This document shows, piece by piece, positions 16,671 through 24,655 of a DNA stretch of 35,523 nucleotides. The notes beneath the pieces are model-generated. The model was not told the DNA's origin. It worked only from the letters and a program-made list of their open reading frames with translations, and searched no databases. The translations under genes and the position numbers were made by a program. Location: assembly GCA_017445925.1 (NCBI GenBank), contig JAFSRW010000022.1, positions 1 to 35,523 on the forward strand, in the 5' to 3' direction. Within the stretch, counting starts at the first letter, position 1; every line of letters starts with the position of its first letter. The stretch is from Bacteroidaceae bacterium. Lineage in GTDB: Bacteria > Bacteroidota > Bacteroidia > Bacteroidales > Bacteroidaceae.

Positions 16671-17291
16671 ATGGCATACATTCTTATATTTATCACAGCA
16701 ATATTTGTTAACAATATTGTCCTGTCGCAGTTCTTGGGAATCTGTCCCTTCCTTGGTGTCAGCAAGAAGGTTGATTCCGCCATTGGTATGGGAGCAGCCG
16801 TTGCCTTTGTGCTAACGCTTGCTACCATTGTTACCTATCTGATTCAGAAGTATGTGTTGGAAGCTTTTGGCTTGGAGTATCTGCAGACTATTGCTTTCAT
16901 CCTTGTTATTGCCGCTTTGGTACAGATGGTCGAGATTATTCTCAAGAAGTCAGCTCCAGCGCTTTATCAGGCACTGGGTGTATTCTTGCCTCTTATCACC
17001 ACCAACTGTTGTATTCTAGGTGTTGCTATTCTGGTAGCCAACGGTACATACGCCTCTCAGGGTTTAGAACCTAATCTGCTCACAGGTGTTGTATTTGCCC
17101 TTAGCACAGCTATAGGTTTTGCCCTTGCTTTGGTAGTATTTGCCGGCATTCGTGAACATCTTAGCATGATGAACGTGCCCAAGGGTGTTCAGGGTATGAG
17201 TATTGCCCTCGTAACAGCAGGACTTTTGGCAATGGCATTCATGGGATTCAGCGGTGTAGATAATGGTCTGAAAGCATTGTTCGGACTGTAA
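16671..17291 (+). CDS. rnfA: Electron transport complex subunit RnfA
   Basis: The partner of RnfE, from the NqrE/RnfA family (six helices). FVNNIVLSQFLGICPFLGVS and LPLITTNCCILGVAI hold the cysteines of the 2Fe-2S cluster at the RnfA/RnfE interface. At 206 residues it is slightly longer than the usual 190-195. It is the last rnf gene. galE follows after 32 bp with no terminator between. Confidence 0.96.
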   Translation: MAYILIFITAIFVNNIVLSQFLGICPFLGVSKKVDSAIGMGAAVAFVLTLATIVTYLIQKYVLEAFGLEYLQTIAFILVIAALVQMVEIILKKSAPALYQALGVFLPLITTNCCILGVAILVANGTYASQGLEPNLLTGVVFALSTAIGFALALVVFAGIREHLSMMNVPKGVQGMSIALVTAGLLAMAFMGFSGVDNGLKALFGL

Positions 17292-17323
17292 TAATTTGAA
17301 TTTATTAATTTTGAATTAAAAAT
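17292..17323. repeat. Short direct repeat in the galE leader
   Basis: TTTGAATT occurs twice (TTTGAATT TATTAAT TTTGAATT) between rnfA and galE. It resembles the other short-period AT-rich repeats in gaps of this window. No hairpin is formed. Confidence 0.45.
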
Positions 17324-18337
17324 ATGAACATTCTATTAACTGGTGGCGCAGGATATATTGGAAGCCACACTCTTATTGAGTTAGATAAAGCAGGCCACAG
17401 TGTGGTTGTTGTTGATAATTTCTATAATTCACAGCCCGAGGCTATTCGCCGAGTCGAAAAGATTATCGGTCATAAAGTAACGCTTATCGAGGCAGATATT
17501 CGTGACCGAGAGGCCATGAATAAGGTATTCACAGAACACAAGATAGATGCTGTCATCAACTTTGCCGGTCTTAAGGCTGTTGGCGAGTCCGTTGCCAAGC
17601 CCCTGATGTACTATGAAACCAACATGAATGGTGTATTTGTGTTGCTTGATGTAATGCGTCAGCATGGTTGTAAGAATATCATCTTCTCCTCCAGTGCAAC
17701 CGTTTATGGCGATCCAGCCATTATTCCTATCACAGAGGAATGTCCTAAGGGCCAGTGTACCAATCCTTACGGATGGACTAAGTCTATGATAGAGCAGGTA
17801 CTGATGGATGTTCAGAAGGCAGATCCTGAGTGGAACGTTGTCCTGCTGCGTTATTTCAATCCCATCGGTGCTCATGAATCCGGTCTGATAGGAGAGAACC
17901 CCAATGGTATTCCCAACAACCTGATGCCTTACATTACGCAGACAGCCATCGGTATCCGCAAGGAACTGGGTGTGTTCGGCGATGATTATGATACTCCTGA
18001 CGGGACTGGAGTTCGTGATTATATTCACGTTGTAGACCTTGCCAACGGCCATGTTTGTGCGCTTAAGGCTATTCAGGAAAATAAGGGCCTGGCCATTTAT
18101 AACCTTGGTACGGGACATGGATATTCCGTCCTTGATGTTGTTAAGGCATTCGAGAAGGCTAATGGCCTGAAGGTTCCCTACGTTATCAAGCCTCGTCGTC
18201 CGGGTGATATTGCTACCTGTTATTGTAATCCCGCTAAGGCTAAGGCAGAATTGGGCTGGGAGGCTAAGTTCGGCATAGAAGAAATGTGCCGTGACTCCTG
18301 GAACTTCCAGAAGAACAACCCCAACGGATATGAATAA
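17324..18337 (+). CDS. galE: UDP-glucose 4-epimerase
   Basis: An extended SDR enzyme that interconverts UDP-glucose and UDP-galactose (Leloir pathway and cell-surface sugar supply). The 337 residues are full length. GGAGYIGSH (residues 6-14) is the NAD-binding loop. SSSATVYG, the catalytic Tyr/Lys pair NPYGWTKSM, LRYFNPIGAH and GVRDYIHVVDLANGH are all diagnostic. It follows the rnf operon closely, as is usual in Bacteroidetes, and is probably read from the same transcript. Confidence 0.96.
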   Translation: MNILLTGGAGYIGSHTLIELDKAGHSVVVVDNFYNSQPEAIRRVEKIIGHKVTLIEADIRDREAMNKVFTEHKIDAVINFAGLKAVGESVAKPLMYYETNMNGVFVLLDVMRQHGCKNIIFSSSATVYGDPAIIPITEECPKGQCTNPYGWTKSMIEQVLMDVQKADPEWNVVLLRYFNPIGAHESGLIGENPNGIPNNLMPYITQTAIGIRKELGVFGDDYDTPDGTGVRDYIHVVDLANGHVCALKAIQENKGLAIYNLGTGHGYSVLDVVKAFEKANGLKVPYVIKPRRPGDIATCYCNPAKAKAELGWEAKFGIEEMCRDSWNFQKNNPNGYE

Positions 18338-18367
18338 AAAGATGTAACCTTATTTCTATATTTATAT

Positions 18368-21300
18368 ATGAAAAAGATTCTATTAACATTTATACTTGCT
18401 GCATTGGTTTCTTCTGTGGCAAAGGCCGAGTCTGTGAGTAAATCGCAGGCCTTCAATACGGCTCAGCAATATTTGCTCTCGAAGGGGAAAATTCTTAACC
18501 AACGTAGGGAACCATTCCGTTCCGTTAGGAAGGTTGACGGTCAACCCCAGAGTGCATACTATTATGTTTTCAATGCCGAGGGCGACAATGGTTATGTAAT
18601 AGTTTCGGGTGATGACCGTACTCCGGAGATTCTGGGTTACGTTGATAAAGGTTCTTTCAACGAGGAGATCATACCAGAGAACATGAAGTCATGGCTACAA
18701 TTATACGTAGATCAGATTAAGTTCCTTGCTGACAACAATATCACTGTAAACAAGCGCGCCATAAAGGCCAGGGCTTTGGCACGTTCCACTCGTCATAGTA
18801 TACCGGTACTTATAACCTCGCGATGGGATCAGGGAAAACCATATAACATAACTTGTCCTAAATACTATCTTGAGAATGACGAGAAAGAAACTACAGCGCT
18901 TCCTTTAAAAGAAGGTCCTGCAGCAGGGTGTGTGGCTACTGCAATGGCTCAGGTAATCAACTTCTACAAGTATCCTGCTAAGACGAAAGCCGTTATTCCT
19001 GCATATAGTATCACATACACATCTAAGAAGAATGGTTCACAAAAGACTGTTTCACAGAAGGCAATTGCACGCAATACACCTATTGATTGGGATAATATGC
19101 GTGATACTTACGATTGGCCAAGCGGACATGTTGCTAATGCACAGGATTCTGCTGTTGCTAATCTGATGCACATGTGCGGTCAGGCTGTTCAGATGCACTA
19201 TGGTCCTTCTTCAGGAGCTAACTTCAGTGCCGAATCTTATATCAACTACTTCGGATATGATGACAGCGCTTATGTAGGTGAACGCAGTAATTACAGTATA
19301 GATGAATGGTTCGAGGCTATTTATGAAGAGTTGGCACAGGGTTATCCTGTTCTATTCTCAGGACATTCATCTGGCGGTGGCCATGCCTTTGTTATAGACG
19401 GCTTCGATGGTGAGCAGCTCTTCCACCTCAATTGGGGATGGAGTGGCGGTTCCGACGGTTGGTTCCTTATCGGTATTCTAAACCCAGGTGATAACAGCGG
19501 TATTGGTGCCAGCAGTAGTAGCGATGGTTATAGCATGAGTCAGCGTGCCATGTTCAACCTTCGTTTACCTGATAATGTAAGAGTGGAGAAGTCCACTTGT
19601 ATGACTATTCATGATATCACAGTTTCTGGCACTACCATATCTGGTAAGTTCATCAACTGGACAGGTGCAAGCAATAGTTTTAATACAGGTATTGTTAAGA
19701 TAAATGATGATAATACCCTTTCACTGGTAGGTTCTTCTCAAACCATTTCAGATATTAGTAAGAACATATATCAGACAAAGAGTTTTAACATTAAGGGACG
19801 TCTCCAGCCCGGAACATACCGTCTTTCTCCTGCCAGCAAGCTTACCAGCAACAGAATCTGGCGCCCAGAGTTAGACCTGAAGCGTAATTACATTCTTGCC
19901 GAGGTGGACTCCACTAAGAAGATTACTCTTACCTACGTTCAGCCTGTTGAAGCTATCGGCGTAGATACCATTGTCTTCCCAGGTACCAGAGCTGTAAACG
20001 AAGAACAGGAGATTAAGGTTACTTTCCGTAATTATGCCGACGAGTTCTCGCATACTTGTTACCTTTATGTTGGTAAGACTCAGGTTAAGGAGGATTCCAA
20101 GAGCCATTCTATTGTTAATATTAAGGAAGGTGGTACCGCAGATGTTTCCTTCTTCTATAAACCTACAGAAACAGGAACCTACAACATCTGGATTTGTCGT
20201 GGCAGCGACGGTTCTGGAGTTTTGGGTCAGACCACGATGGAGGTCGTTCCTGCTGCTCAGGCTCATAAGGCAAGTCTTTCTGTTACTGGTTTTAATATTC
20301 AGAATTCGGCCAGCGGTGTGGTCTATGGTAATAAATTAGTGGGTACCATTACAGTTAAAAATACAGGTAAGGAGACCTTCGAAGGGAACCTTAAGCTACA
20401 GGTTTGGCGACAGCCCAAGGGAGACAATACGGCATGGAGTTCGACATCCACTGGTGTAGAAATGTCTATTGCGCCTTCCAAGACCGCTACAGCATCCTTC
20501 CAGTTTAATAACCTTAATTACGACGACACTTATCACATAGCTGTTTCCAATTCTGCAGCCGCTATATCAGGCGGTGGCATATGGGACCATAAATGGGTGC
20601 CCAAGGCAGGTGTTCTTTACTGGAAGAATAATGGAATGATTGTTGGTCAGGCATCTAAGGCTGTGTATTCAGCACCTACCACAGCCATTGCCACTTATTC
20701 AAACGGTATTTCCGTTACTCGTTTCACGGCCAATAAGAATCCCAACTCCATATACTATTTTAAGAACTGTACCCGTATTCCTACAGGATCAGTTGAGGAT
20801 GCTAACATGGTTGTGGACGGTCATGCTGATGTGGTCAACTTCTATTCAGAACAGCCATATTATATTCCGGAGAACTTTGAGGCAGATACAGCCTATTTCC
20901 ATTATACTTTCCCTGATAATGCCGAAACAGGCATTACATGGCAGGCTATTACATTACCTTTCGCTGCCGATTCCATATCTAGGGGTGAATTCACCTATCA
21001 GTTGAATGATTCACTTAACCACTTTTGGATTTACGAGTTCACGGCCATAGATGATGAAGGTAAGCCCATCTTTGAGCCAGCAAAGGAATTGCGTGCCAAT
21101 ACACCTTATCTTATTGCCTGCGACAGCTTGTTCCGTGGTTTAACCATCACTTTTACAGGATTCAATCAACCGTTCTTTACAACTGGTTCTGACAAGATGA
21201 TAATCAGCAGCGACACCTATAATATGTTTGGTTCCACTTACCAGCCTGCCCTTAAGAACGTGTTCATGCTGAATGCCGACGGAACAGCCTTCGAGTACGT

Positions 21301-21595
21301 AACTAAGTCTACAGCCCTTCCTGCCATGAGTTCTTACTTCGTAAGCAAACTGGCAGAAGAAGAGGAGCCTGCTCCTATAATCCTGCCGTTTATGCCAAAG
21401 AGTACAGCCAAGACAGCAGGGTGGGGCGATGTTAATCAGGATGAGCTTTTGGACGAGACCGATGCTGATGTATTGGCCCAGACACTTGTTCTGAAGGCAC
21501 CTGAAGGTACAGGTATCGAGTATGGCGATGTTGACGGTGATGGTCATATCACCATTGCCGACCTTGTCCGCCTTCTTAATCAAATTCTAAAATAG
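18368..21595 (+). CDS. Secreted C10 family cysteine protease with dockerin-like tail
   Basis: A 1075-residue exported protein. Residues 1-20 are a signal peptide. Residues 21-130 resemble the Spi/pro-inhibitor domain of streptopain precursors (QSAYYYVFNAEGDNGYVIVSGDDRTPEILGY). The C10 protease domain spans about 140-395. It has catalytic C188 (PAAGCVATAMAQVINFYKYP) and H339 (GGGHAFVIDGF), followed by FHLNWGWSGGSDGWF. Repeated beta-sandwich domains follow (about 400-740), then a Prevotella-type C-terminal region. The end (about 1017-1075) carries two calcium-loop repeats, GDVNQDELLDETDADVLAQ and GDVDGDGHITIADLVRLLNQ, as in type I dockerins. It is related to Prevotella interpain. It lies 30 bp after galE. 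Confidence 0.93.
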   Translation: MKKILLTFILAALVSSVAKAESVSKSQAFNTAQQYLLSKGKILNQRREPFRSVRKVDGQPQSAYYYVFNAEGDNGYVIVSGDDRTPEILGYVDKGSFNEEIIPENMKSWLQLYVDQIKFLADNNITVNKRAIKARALARSTRHSIPVLITSRWDQGKPYNITCPKYYLENDEKETTALPLKEGPAAGCVATAMAQVINFYKYPAKTKAVIPAYSITYTSKKNGSQKTVSQKAIARNTPIDWDNMRDTYDWPSGHVANAQDSAVANLMHMCGQAVQMHYGPSSGANFSAESYINYFGYDDSAYVGERSNYSIDEWFEAIYEELAQGYPVLFSGHSSGGGHAFVIDGFDGEQLFHLNWGWSGGSDGWFLIGILNPGDNSGIGASSSSDGYSMSQRAMFNLRLPDNVRVEKSTCMTIHDITVSGTTISGKFINWTGASNSFNTGIVKINDDNTLSLVGSSQTISDISKNIYQTKSFNIKGRLQPGTYRLSPASKLTSNRIWRPELDLKRNYILAEVDSTKKITLTYVQPVEAIGVDTIVFPGTRAVNEEQEIKVTFRNYADEFSHTCYLYVGKTQVKEDSKSHSIVNIKEGGTADVSFFYKPTETGTYNIWICRGSDGSGVLGQTTMEVVPAAQAHKASLSVTGFNIQNSASGVVYGNKLVGTITVKNTGKETFEGNLKLQVWRQPKGDNTAWSSTSTGVEMSIAPSKTATASFQFNNLNYDDTYHIAVSNSAAAISGGGIWDHKWVPKAGVLYWKNNGMIVGQASKAVYSAPTTAIATYSNGISVTRFTANKNPNSIYYFKNCTRIPTGSVEDANMVVDGHADVVNFYSEQPYYIPENFEADTAYFHYTFPDNAETGITWQAITLPFAADSISRGEFTYQLNDSLNHFWIYEFTAIDDEGKPIFEPAKELRANTPYLIACDSLFRGLTITFTGFNQPFFTTGSDKMIISSDTYNMFGSTYQPALKNVFMLNADGTAFEYVTKSTALPAMSSYFVSKLAEEEEPAPIILPFMPKSTAKTAGWGDVNQDELLDETDADVLAQTLVLKAPEGTGIEYGDVDGDGHITIADLVRLLNQILK

Positions 21596-21609
21596 CATAA
21601 CCATAATAC

Positions 21610-21646
21610 AGTCCCCTCCTCAGTAAAATCGGGGAAGGGACTTTTT
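21610..21646 (+). terminator. Terminator after the C10 protease gene
   Basis: AGTCCC pairs with GGGACT, continued by TCC/GGA inside across one mismatch, and is followed by TTTTT. It ends 12 bp before the next start codon, leaving no room for a separate promoter. Confidence 0.85.
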
Positions 21647-21658
21647 CTTTCTTCACTT

Positions 21659-22060
21659 ATGAACAGATTTCTACTCATTCTTTCACTTCTTCTCTTTATC
21701 CTTGCAGGATGTAGGAAACAAAGCCTTGAGGAGCGTATTTATCAGGAGACCTGCCAGTTTACCCTTAAAAACTGCCCTAAGGATATCGATAAATGCACCA
21801 CACTGGATAGTTGTACATTCAGCATTCCCAAACGCACCTATTACTATAATTATACCGTCAGAGACGAACTGGATGTTGATTCACTTTATACACAGGGGCT
21901 TTACAATCTTTTTCGCGAGCAGTTGCTCTCCGATATCAAGAACAGTATACAGCTTAAATCATGCAAGGATGCAGGTATTTCTTTCTGTTACCGTTATTAC
22001 AGTACACGTAGCGGTAAAGTGCTAATGTTGCAGAAATTTACCCCCAAAGATTACAAATAA
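21659..22060 (+). CDS. Small lipoprotein, function unknown
   Basis: A 133-residue protein with a lipoprotein signal (MNRFLLILSLLLFILAGC, lipobox LAGC at 15-18). The mature part has four further cysteine positions in its first half (TCQFTLKNCPKDIDKCTTLDSC), which suggests disulfides. A Tyr-rich strand (RTYYYNYTV) and an amphipathic segment follow. I recognise no family. Its ATG lies 12 bp past a strong terminator, so its expression must come from read-through or a promoter within the protease gene end. Confidence 0.7.
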   Translation: MNRFLLILSLLLFILAGCRKQSLEERIYQETCQFTLKNCPKDIDKCTTLDSCTFSIPKRTYYYNYTVRDELDVDSLYTQGLYNLFREQLLSDIKNSIQLKSCKDAGISFCYRYYSTRSGKVLMLQKFTPKDYK

Positions 22061-22149
22061 AGTCAAGTTTAACCTTGATTTGTGTCAAGAAAGTACTATC
22101 CTTTTTGATATTTTAAGCCTCATATATCATTAGATTGCTAAAGTTGCCG

Positions 22150-22157
22150 TACCTTTG
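22150..22157 (+). promoter_or_regulatory. Promoter -7 box of the DUF2582 gene
   Basis: TACCTTTG followed by CAC matches TAnnTTTG and lies 48 bp before the ATG. An AAAGGA just before the ATG is a weak ribosome binding site. No good -33 element is seen. Confidence 0.6.
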
Positions 22158-22205
22158 CACTGAATAAAATAGTTTATTCAACAACTTAATTAACAAAGGA
22201 TAACT

Positions 22206-22406
22206 ATGACTGGAACAGTAGGTACACTTGCAGGTGCAGTTTGGTCTGCACTGAACGAGAATGGAACTATGGCATCTAAGGATGTAAAAAAGGCTGCTGG
22301 CCTGAAGAGCGATAAAGAACTTTATCTGGCTATGGGTTGGCTGCTTCGCGAAGACAAACTGAATGTTGTCGAGGATGCTAAGACAATTACTCTTTCTCTG
22401 AAGTAA
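22206..22406 (+). CDS. Small winged-helix protein, DUF2582 family
   Basis: 66 residues, matching the length and pattern of the winged-helix DUF2582 (PF10771-like) proteins common in Bacteroidetes. Helices 1-3 are AGAVWSALNENG, ASKDVKKAAGL and DKELYLAMGWLLREDK, followed by a beta wing (LNVVEDAKTITLSLK). It probably binds nucleic acid or protein, but no target is known. It has its own promoter and a strong terminator, so it is a single-gene transcript. Confidence 0.85.
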   Translation: MTGTVGTLAGAVWSALNENGTMASKDVKKAAGLKSDKELYLAMGWLLREDKLNVVEDAKTITLSLK

Positions 22407-22435
22407 TTCAGGAAAGTTCAATTTTTAACTAAAAG

Positions 22436-22471
22436 TGAAGGCTCTCAATTTTTCTGAGGGCCTTCATTTTT
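22436..22471 (+). terminator. Terminator of the DUF2582 gene (possibly bidirectional)
   Basis: TGAAGGCTCTC pairs with GAGGGCCTTCA (one G-U) around AATTTTTCT and is followed by TTTTT. On the other strand the stem is followed by CTTTT and may also end the convergent pncC gene. Confidence 0.85.
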
Positions 22472-22561
22472 CACTTTTCACTCATCCTTGAACCCTTAAT
22501 CGGTTAAGGTTATAGTTTAATTGTTAATTCTTCACTCTTCACTTCCTTTCCCCTTAGGGGC

Positions 22562-23032
22562 TTAGGGGGTCTTTAACTCCTTTAGCAAACCTGATAGCGC
22601 TTCCTTTATAGCGTTATCAGTATTTGTTTCACGGTCTATGTTCTGGGTAAGGCATTTGGCACAGATGTTATCAGGTTTGCCCCAAGCAATCCAGATGGTC
22701 CCTGATGGAATGCCGTTACAGCCGTCACCGGCATATCCCGTGCTGGCAATAGCATAATCAGTCTGGAACATTTTGCACGCACCACGCACCATCTGCCTCA
22801 CCACAGGTTCACTCACCACATCATACTTAGTAATGTCCTCCGCGCTTACGCCAAGGTACTGAGTCTTTAGCCTGTCTTGGTAAGCCACCAGTCCACCCTG
22901 AAAGTAATCCGACGAGCCACTAACCTTAGTAATCTCCCGTGCTATTCCCCCGCTGGTGCAACTTTCTGCTGTAGCCAGGGTCAGTCCTCGCTCCACCATA
23001 AGTTGCTGAATTTCCCGAACGGTCTTATTCAT
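22562..23032 (-). CDS. pncC: CinA-like nicotinamide-nucleotide amidohydrolase
   Basis: 156 residues matching the stand-alone C-terminal CinA domain (PncC), which deamidates nicotinamide mononucleotide in NAD recycling. Conserved blocks are LATAESCTSGGIAREIT near the N-terminus, GSSDYFQGGLVAYQDRLK, VVSEPVVRQM, AIASTGYAGDG and PSGTIWIAWG. The Met at 23032 is chosen. An in-frame ATG at 23143 would add 37 residues unlike the family and would run into the oxidoreductase gene. It lies 19 bp after that gene and is probably co-transcribed with it. Confidence 0.9.
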   Translation of the reverse strand: MNKTVREIQQLMVERGLTLATAESCTSGGIAREITKVSGSSDYFQGGLVAYQDRLKTQYLGVSAEDITKYDVVSEPVVRQMVRGACKMFQTDYAIASTGYAGDGCNGIPSGTIWIAWGKPDNICAKCLTQNIDRETNTDNAIKEALSGLLKELKTP

Positions 23033-23051
23033 TGTTGGATATGCTGAGTTT

Positions 23052-24422
23052 TTATCCGCGACGTTCCAGATATGGAAGTTTGTAAGGACGTCGGTAGTCG
23101 TAATAGTACAGGCGGTGAGCAAAGGCCTCCTTATCGTCGCCAAAGCTTAGAGTAGCCGGATTCCAGTGTACGGGACGATTCAGTTCGCGTGCTATGTTGA
23201 AAATGCAGCATAGCGTGTTGGTGCTGCAACCGTATTCAACGGGAGCAATCGGGTCTTTGTGCTCACGTATGGCATCAATGAAGTTTTGCATGTGTGGAGC
23301 GCTAACCTCATACTGCCCTGCGGCAATAGTCTCCTGATGCTTCTTCAGTTGCTTGCTGTCAGAGCATTCTATGTAACCGCGTGCCACCTTAAGCCAACCC
23401 TTATCGCCAATGAACTTAATACCTTTGTCGTTTGGGTTGTCTGTGAATGGGCGTTCTTGCATAATAATGCCATTGGCATACTTCATAGTAGCGTATTCGG
23501 CTCCGTTGTATCCTTGCGGAATGAACTCTACTGGGCCTAGTCCGTCCATACCTATGGCAGCCTGTGCAATGTCGTACATGTGAGCTCCCCAGTCGGCAGG
23601 ATAACCGTTTCCCGTTTCCGAATACCAGCGCCAGGCACCCCATAACTGCTCGTTCTTGTCGGGATCGAGTGTCACCACAGGGCAAAGGTCAGAGTGGTAA
23701 TGAATCTTAGGATCATTCAGCGGCCCCATCCATAGGTTGAAGTTCAGATTGTCAGGCACAGGCATTTCTGGCAAATCCAATGGCTTTGGAGGATCACCCA
23801 CGCGAACATATATTTCCTTGATATCTCCTATTGCACCACTTTGTACCAATGCTATGGCAGTTTGGAATTCCTGACTGCTGCGCTGTTGGCTACCCATCTG
23901 CAGGATGCGGTTATTGGCTCGTACGGAACGCTGAATAGCCAAACCTTCTGTAATAGTGTATGCAAGGGGTTTCTGCACATATACATCCTTTCCTGCCTGT
24001 AGCGAATGTATGGCTACCAGAGCGTGCCAATGGTCGGGTGTTGCAATTTCTATGGCATCTATGTCCTTACGTTCCAGTAAGCGCTCGTATTCCTCGTAAA
24101 CATCGCAGCGCACGGGCATCTTCTTTTCTTGCTGCCATTTTGTCACATACCTGCGGAAGCGCTCTCGCTTGATGCTGTCCACATCGCAACAGGCTGCAAC
24201 CTGTACGCCTGGACATTCGGTAAAGCTGCGGAAGTCGCTGCATCCCTGCTGTCCCAGTCCAACAAAGCCCAGTACCACTCTGTCGCTTGGAGCAATTCTC
24301 GCTCCGTCCAGCGTGAAGCTGGGCAAAATCATAAATCCTGCAATGCCGGTAGCCGTTGTGGTCAGAAACTGGCGACGCGACATGGATTTCTTCTCATTCT
24401 TTTTTGTTGTTTTCTTACTCAT
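23052..24422 (-). CDS. Gfo/Idh/MocA family oxidoreductase with Tat signal
   Basis: An NAD(P)-dependent sugar-type dehydrogenase. The N-terminus has a twin-arginine signal (SMSRRQFLTTTATGIAGFMIL), so the folded enzyme is exported. The Rossmann block VVLGFVGLGQQGC is followed by EIATPDHWHALVAIHS and the catalytic-region motif VYVQKPLAYT (Glu replaced by Gln in the usual EKP). WGAHMYDIAQAAIGM belongs to the substrate domain. Family members act on glycans, for example opening sugar rings or cleaving by transient oxidation. The substrate here is unknown. The start is taken at MSKKTTKK (24422), and an ATG three codons earlier (24431) is possible. Confidence 0.88.
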   Translation of the reverse strand: MSKKTTKKNEKKSMSRRQFLTTTATGIAGFMILPSFTLDGARIAPSDRVVLGFVGLGQQGCSDFRSFTECPGVQVAACCDVDSIKRERFRRYVTKWQQEKKMPVRCDVYEEYERLLERKDIDAIEIATPDHWHALVAIHSLQAGKDVYVQKPLAYTITEGLAIQRSVRANNRILQMGSQQRSSQEFQTAIALVQSGAIGDIKEIYVRVGDPPKPLDLPEMPVPDNLNFNLWMGPLNDPKIHYHSDLCPVVTLDPDKNEQLWGAWRWYSETGNGYPADWGAHMYDIAQAAIGMDGLGPVEFIPQGYNGAEYATMKYANGIIMQERPFTDNPNDKGIKFIGDKGWLKVARGYIECSDSKQLKKHQETIAAGQYEVSAPHMQNFIDAIREHKDPIAPVEYGCSTNTLCCIFNIARELNRPVHWNPATLSFGDDKEAFAHRLYYYDYRRPYKLPYLERRG

Positions 24423-24458
24423 AGTAATCATTAATTTATCAGTCTAACATTTATATTG

Positions 24459-24490
24459 CAAAACTATACAAAATAACGTTATGTGCCAAA
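24459..24490 (-). promoter_or_regulatory. Promoter of the oxidoreductase-pncC pair, with a palindrome in the spacer
   Basis: On the minus strand TTTG (24487-24490), 20 bp, then TAGTTTTG (24459-24466) is a full consensus match. The perfect 10-bp palindrome ATAACGTTAT (24473-24482) lies between the two boxes and could be a repressor site. Confidence 0.78.
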
Positions 24491-24514
24491 AATATGCCCA
24501 ACAAATTTTTTAAT

Positions 24515-24531
24515 TGACAGACTAGTTGTCA
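24515..24531. promoter_or_regulatory. Dyad upstream of the oxidoreductase promoter
   Basis: TGACA, seven bases containing ACTAGT, then TGTCA. The 5-bp arms centre about 25 bp upstream of the -33 box of the oxidoreductase gene, a usual place for an activator. The role is inference. Confidence 0.4.
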
Positions 24532-24584
24532 GGTTTAAGGTTAATTCTTCCAACCAGATAACTCTATTATATTTCGTTTGAATA

Positions 24585-24620
24585 CAAAAAAGCCTCTAAG
24601 GGAAACTACCGAAGAGGCGT
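24585..24620 (-). terminator. Terminator downstream of the transposase
   Basis: On the minus strand GCCTCT pairs with AGAGGC, with an inner GG/CC pair, followed by TTTTTTG. It stops transcripts leaving the transposase before they enter the oxidoreductase promoter. It may lie outside the mobile element. Confidence 0.75.
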
Positions 24621-24655
24621 TTTCGTATTAGTTTAAATTAACAATAGTTCGTTAA

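Noticed and set aside
17429-18118. 229-codon open frame antisense to galE
   Set aside because: No signal peptide, domain or promoter; galE is a clear conserved gene on the other strand, and long shadow frames are common in such genes.
22070-22085. TCAAG / CTTGA hairpin after the lipoprotein gene as a terminator
   Set aside because: Only five pairs and no T run; too weak to call.
23033-23143. N-terminal extension of pncC from an ATG at 23143
   Set aside because: It overlaps the end of the oxidoreductase gene and adds 37 residues absent in the family; the Met at 23032 fits.
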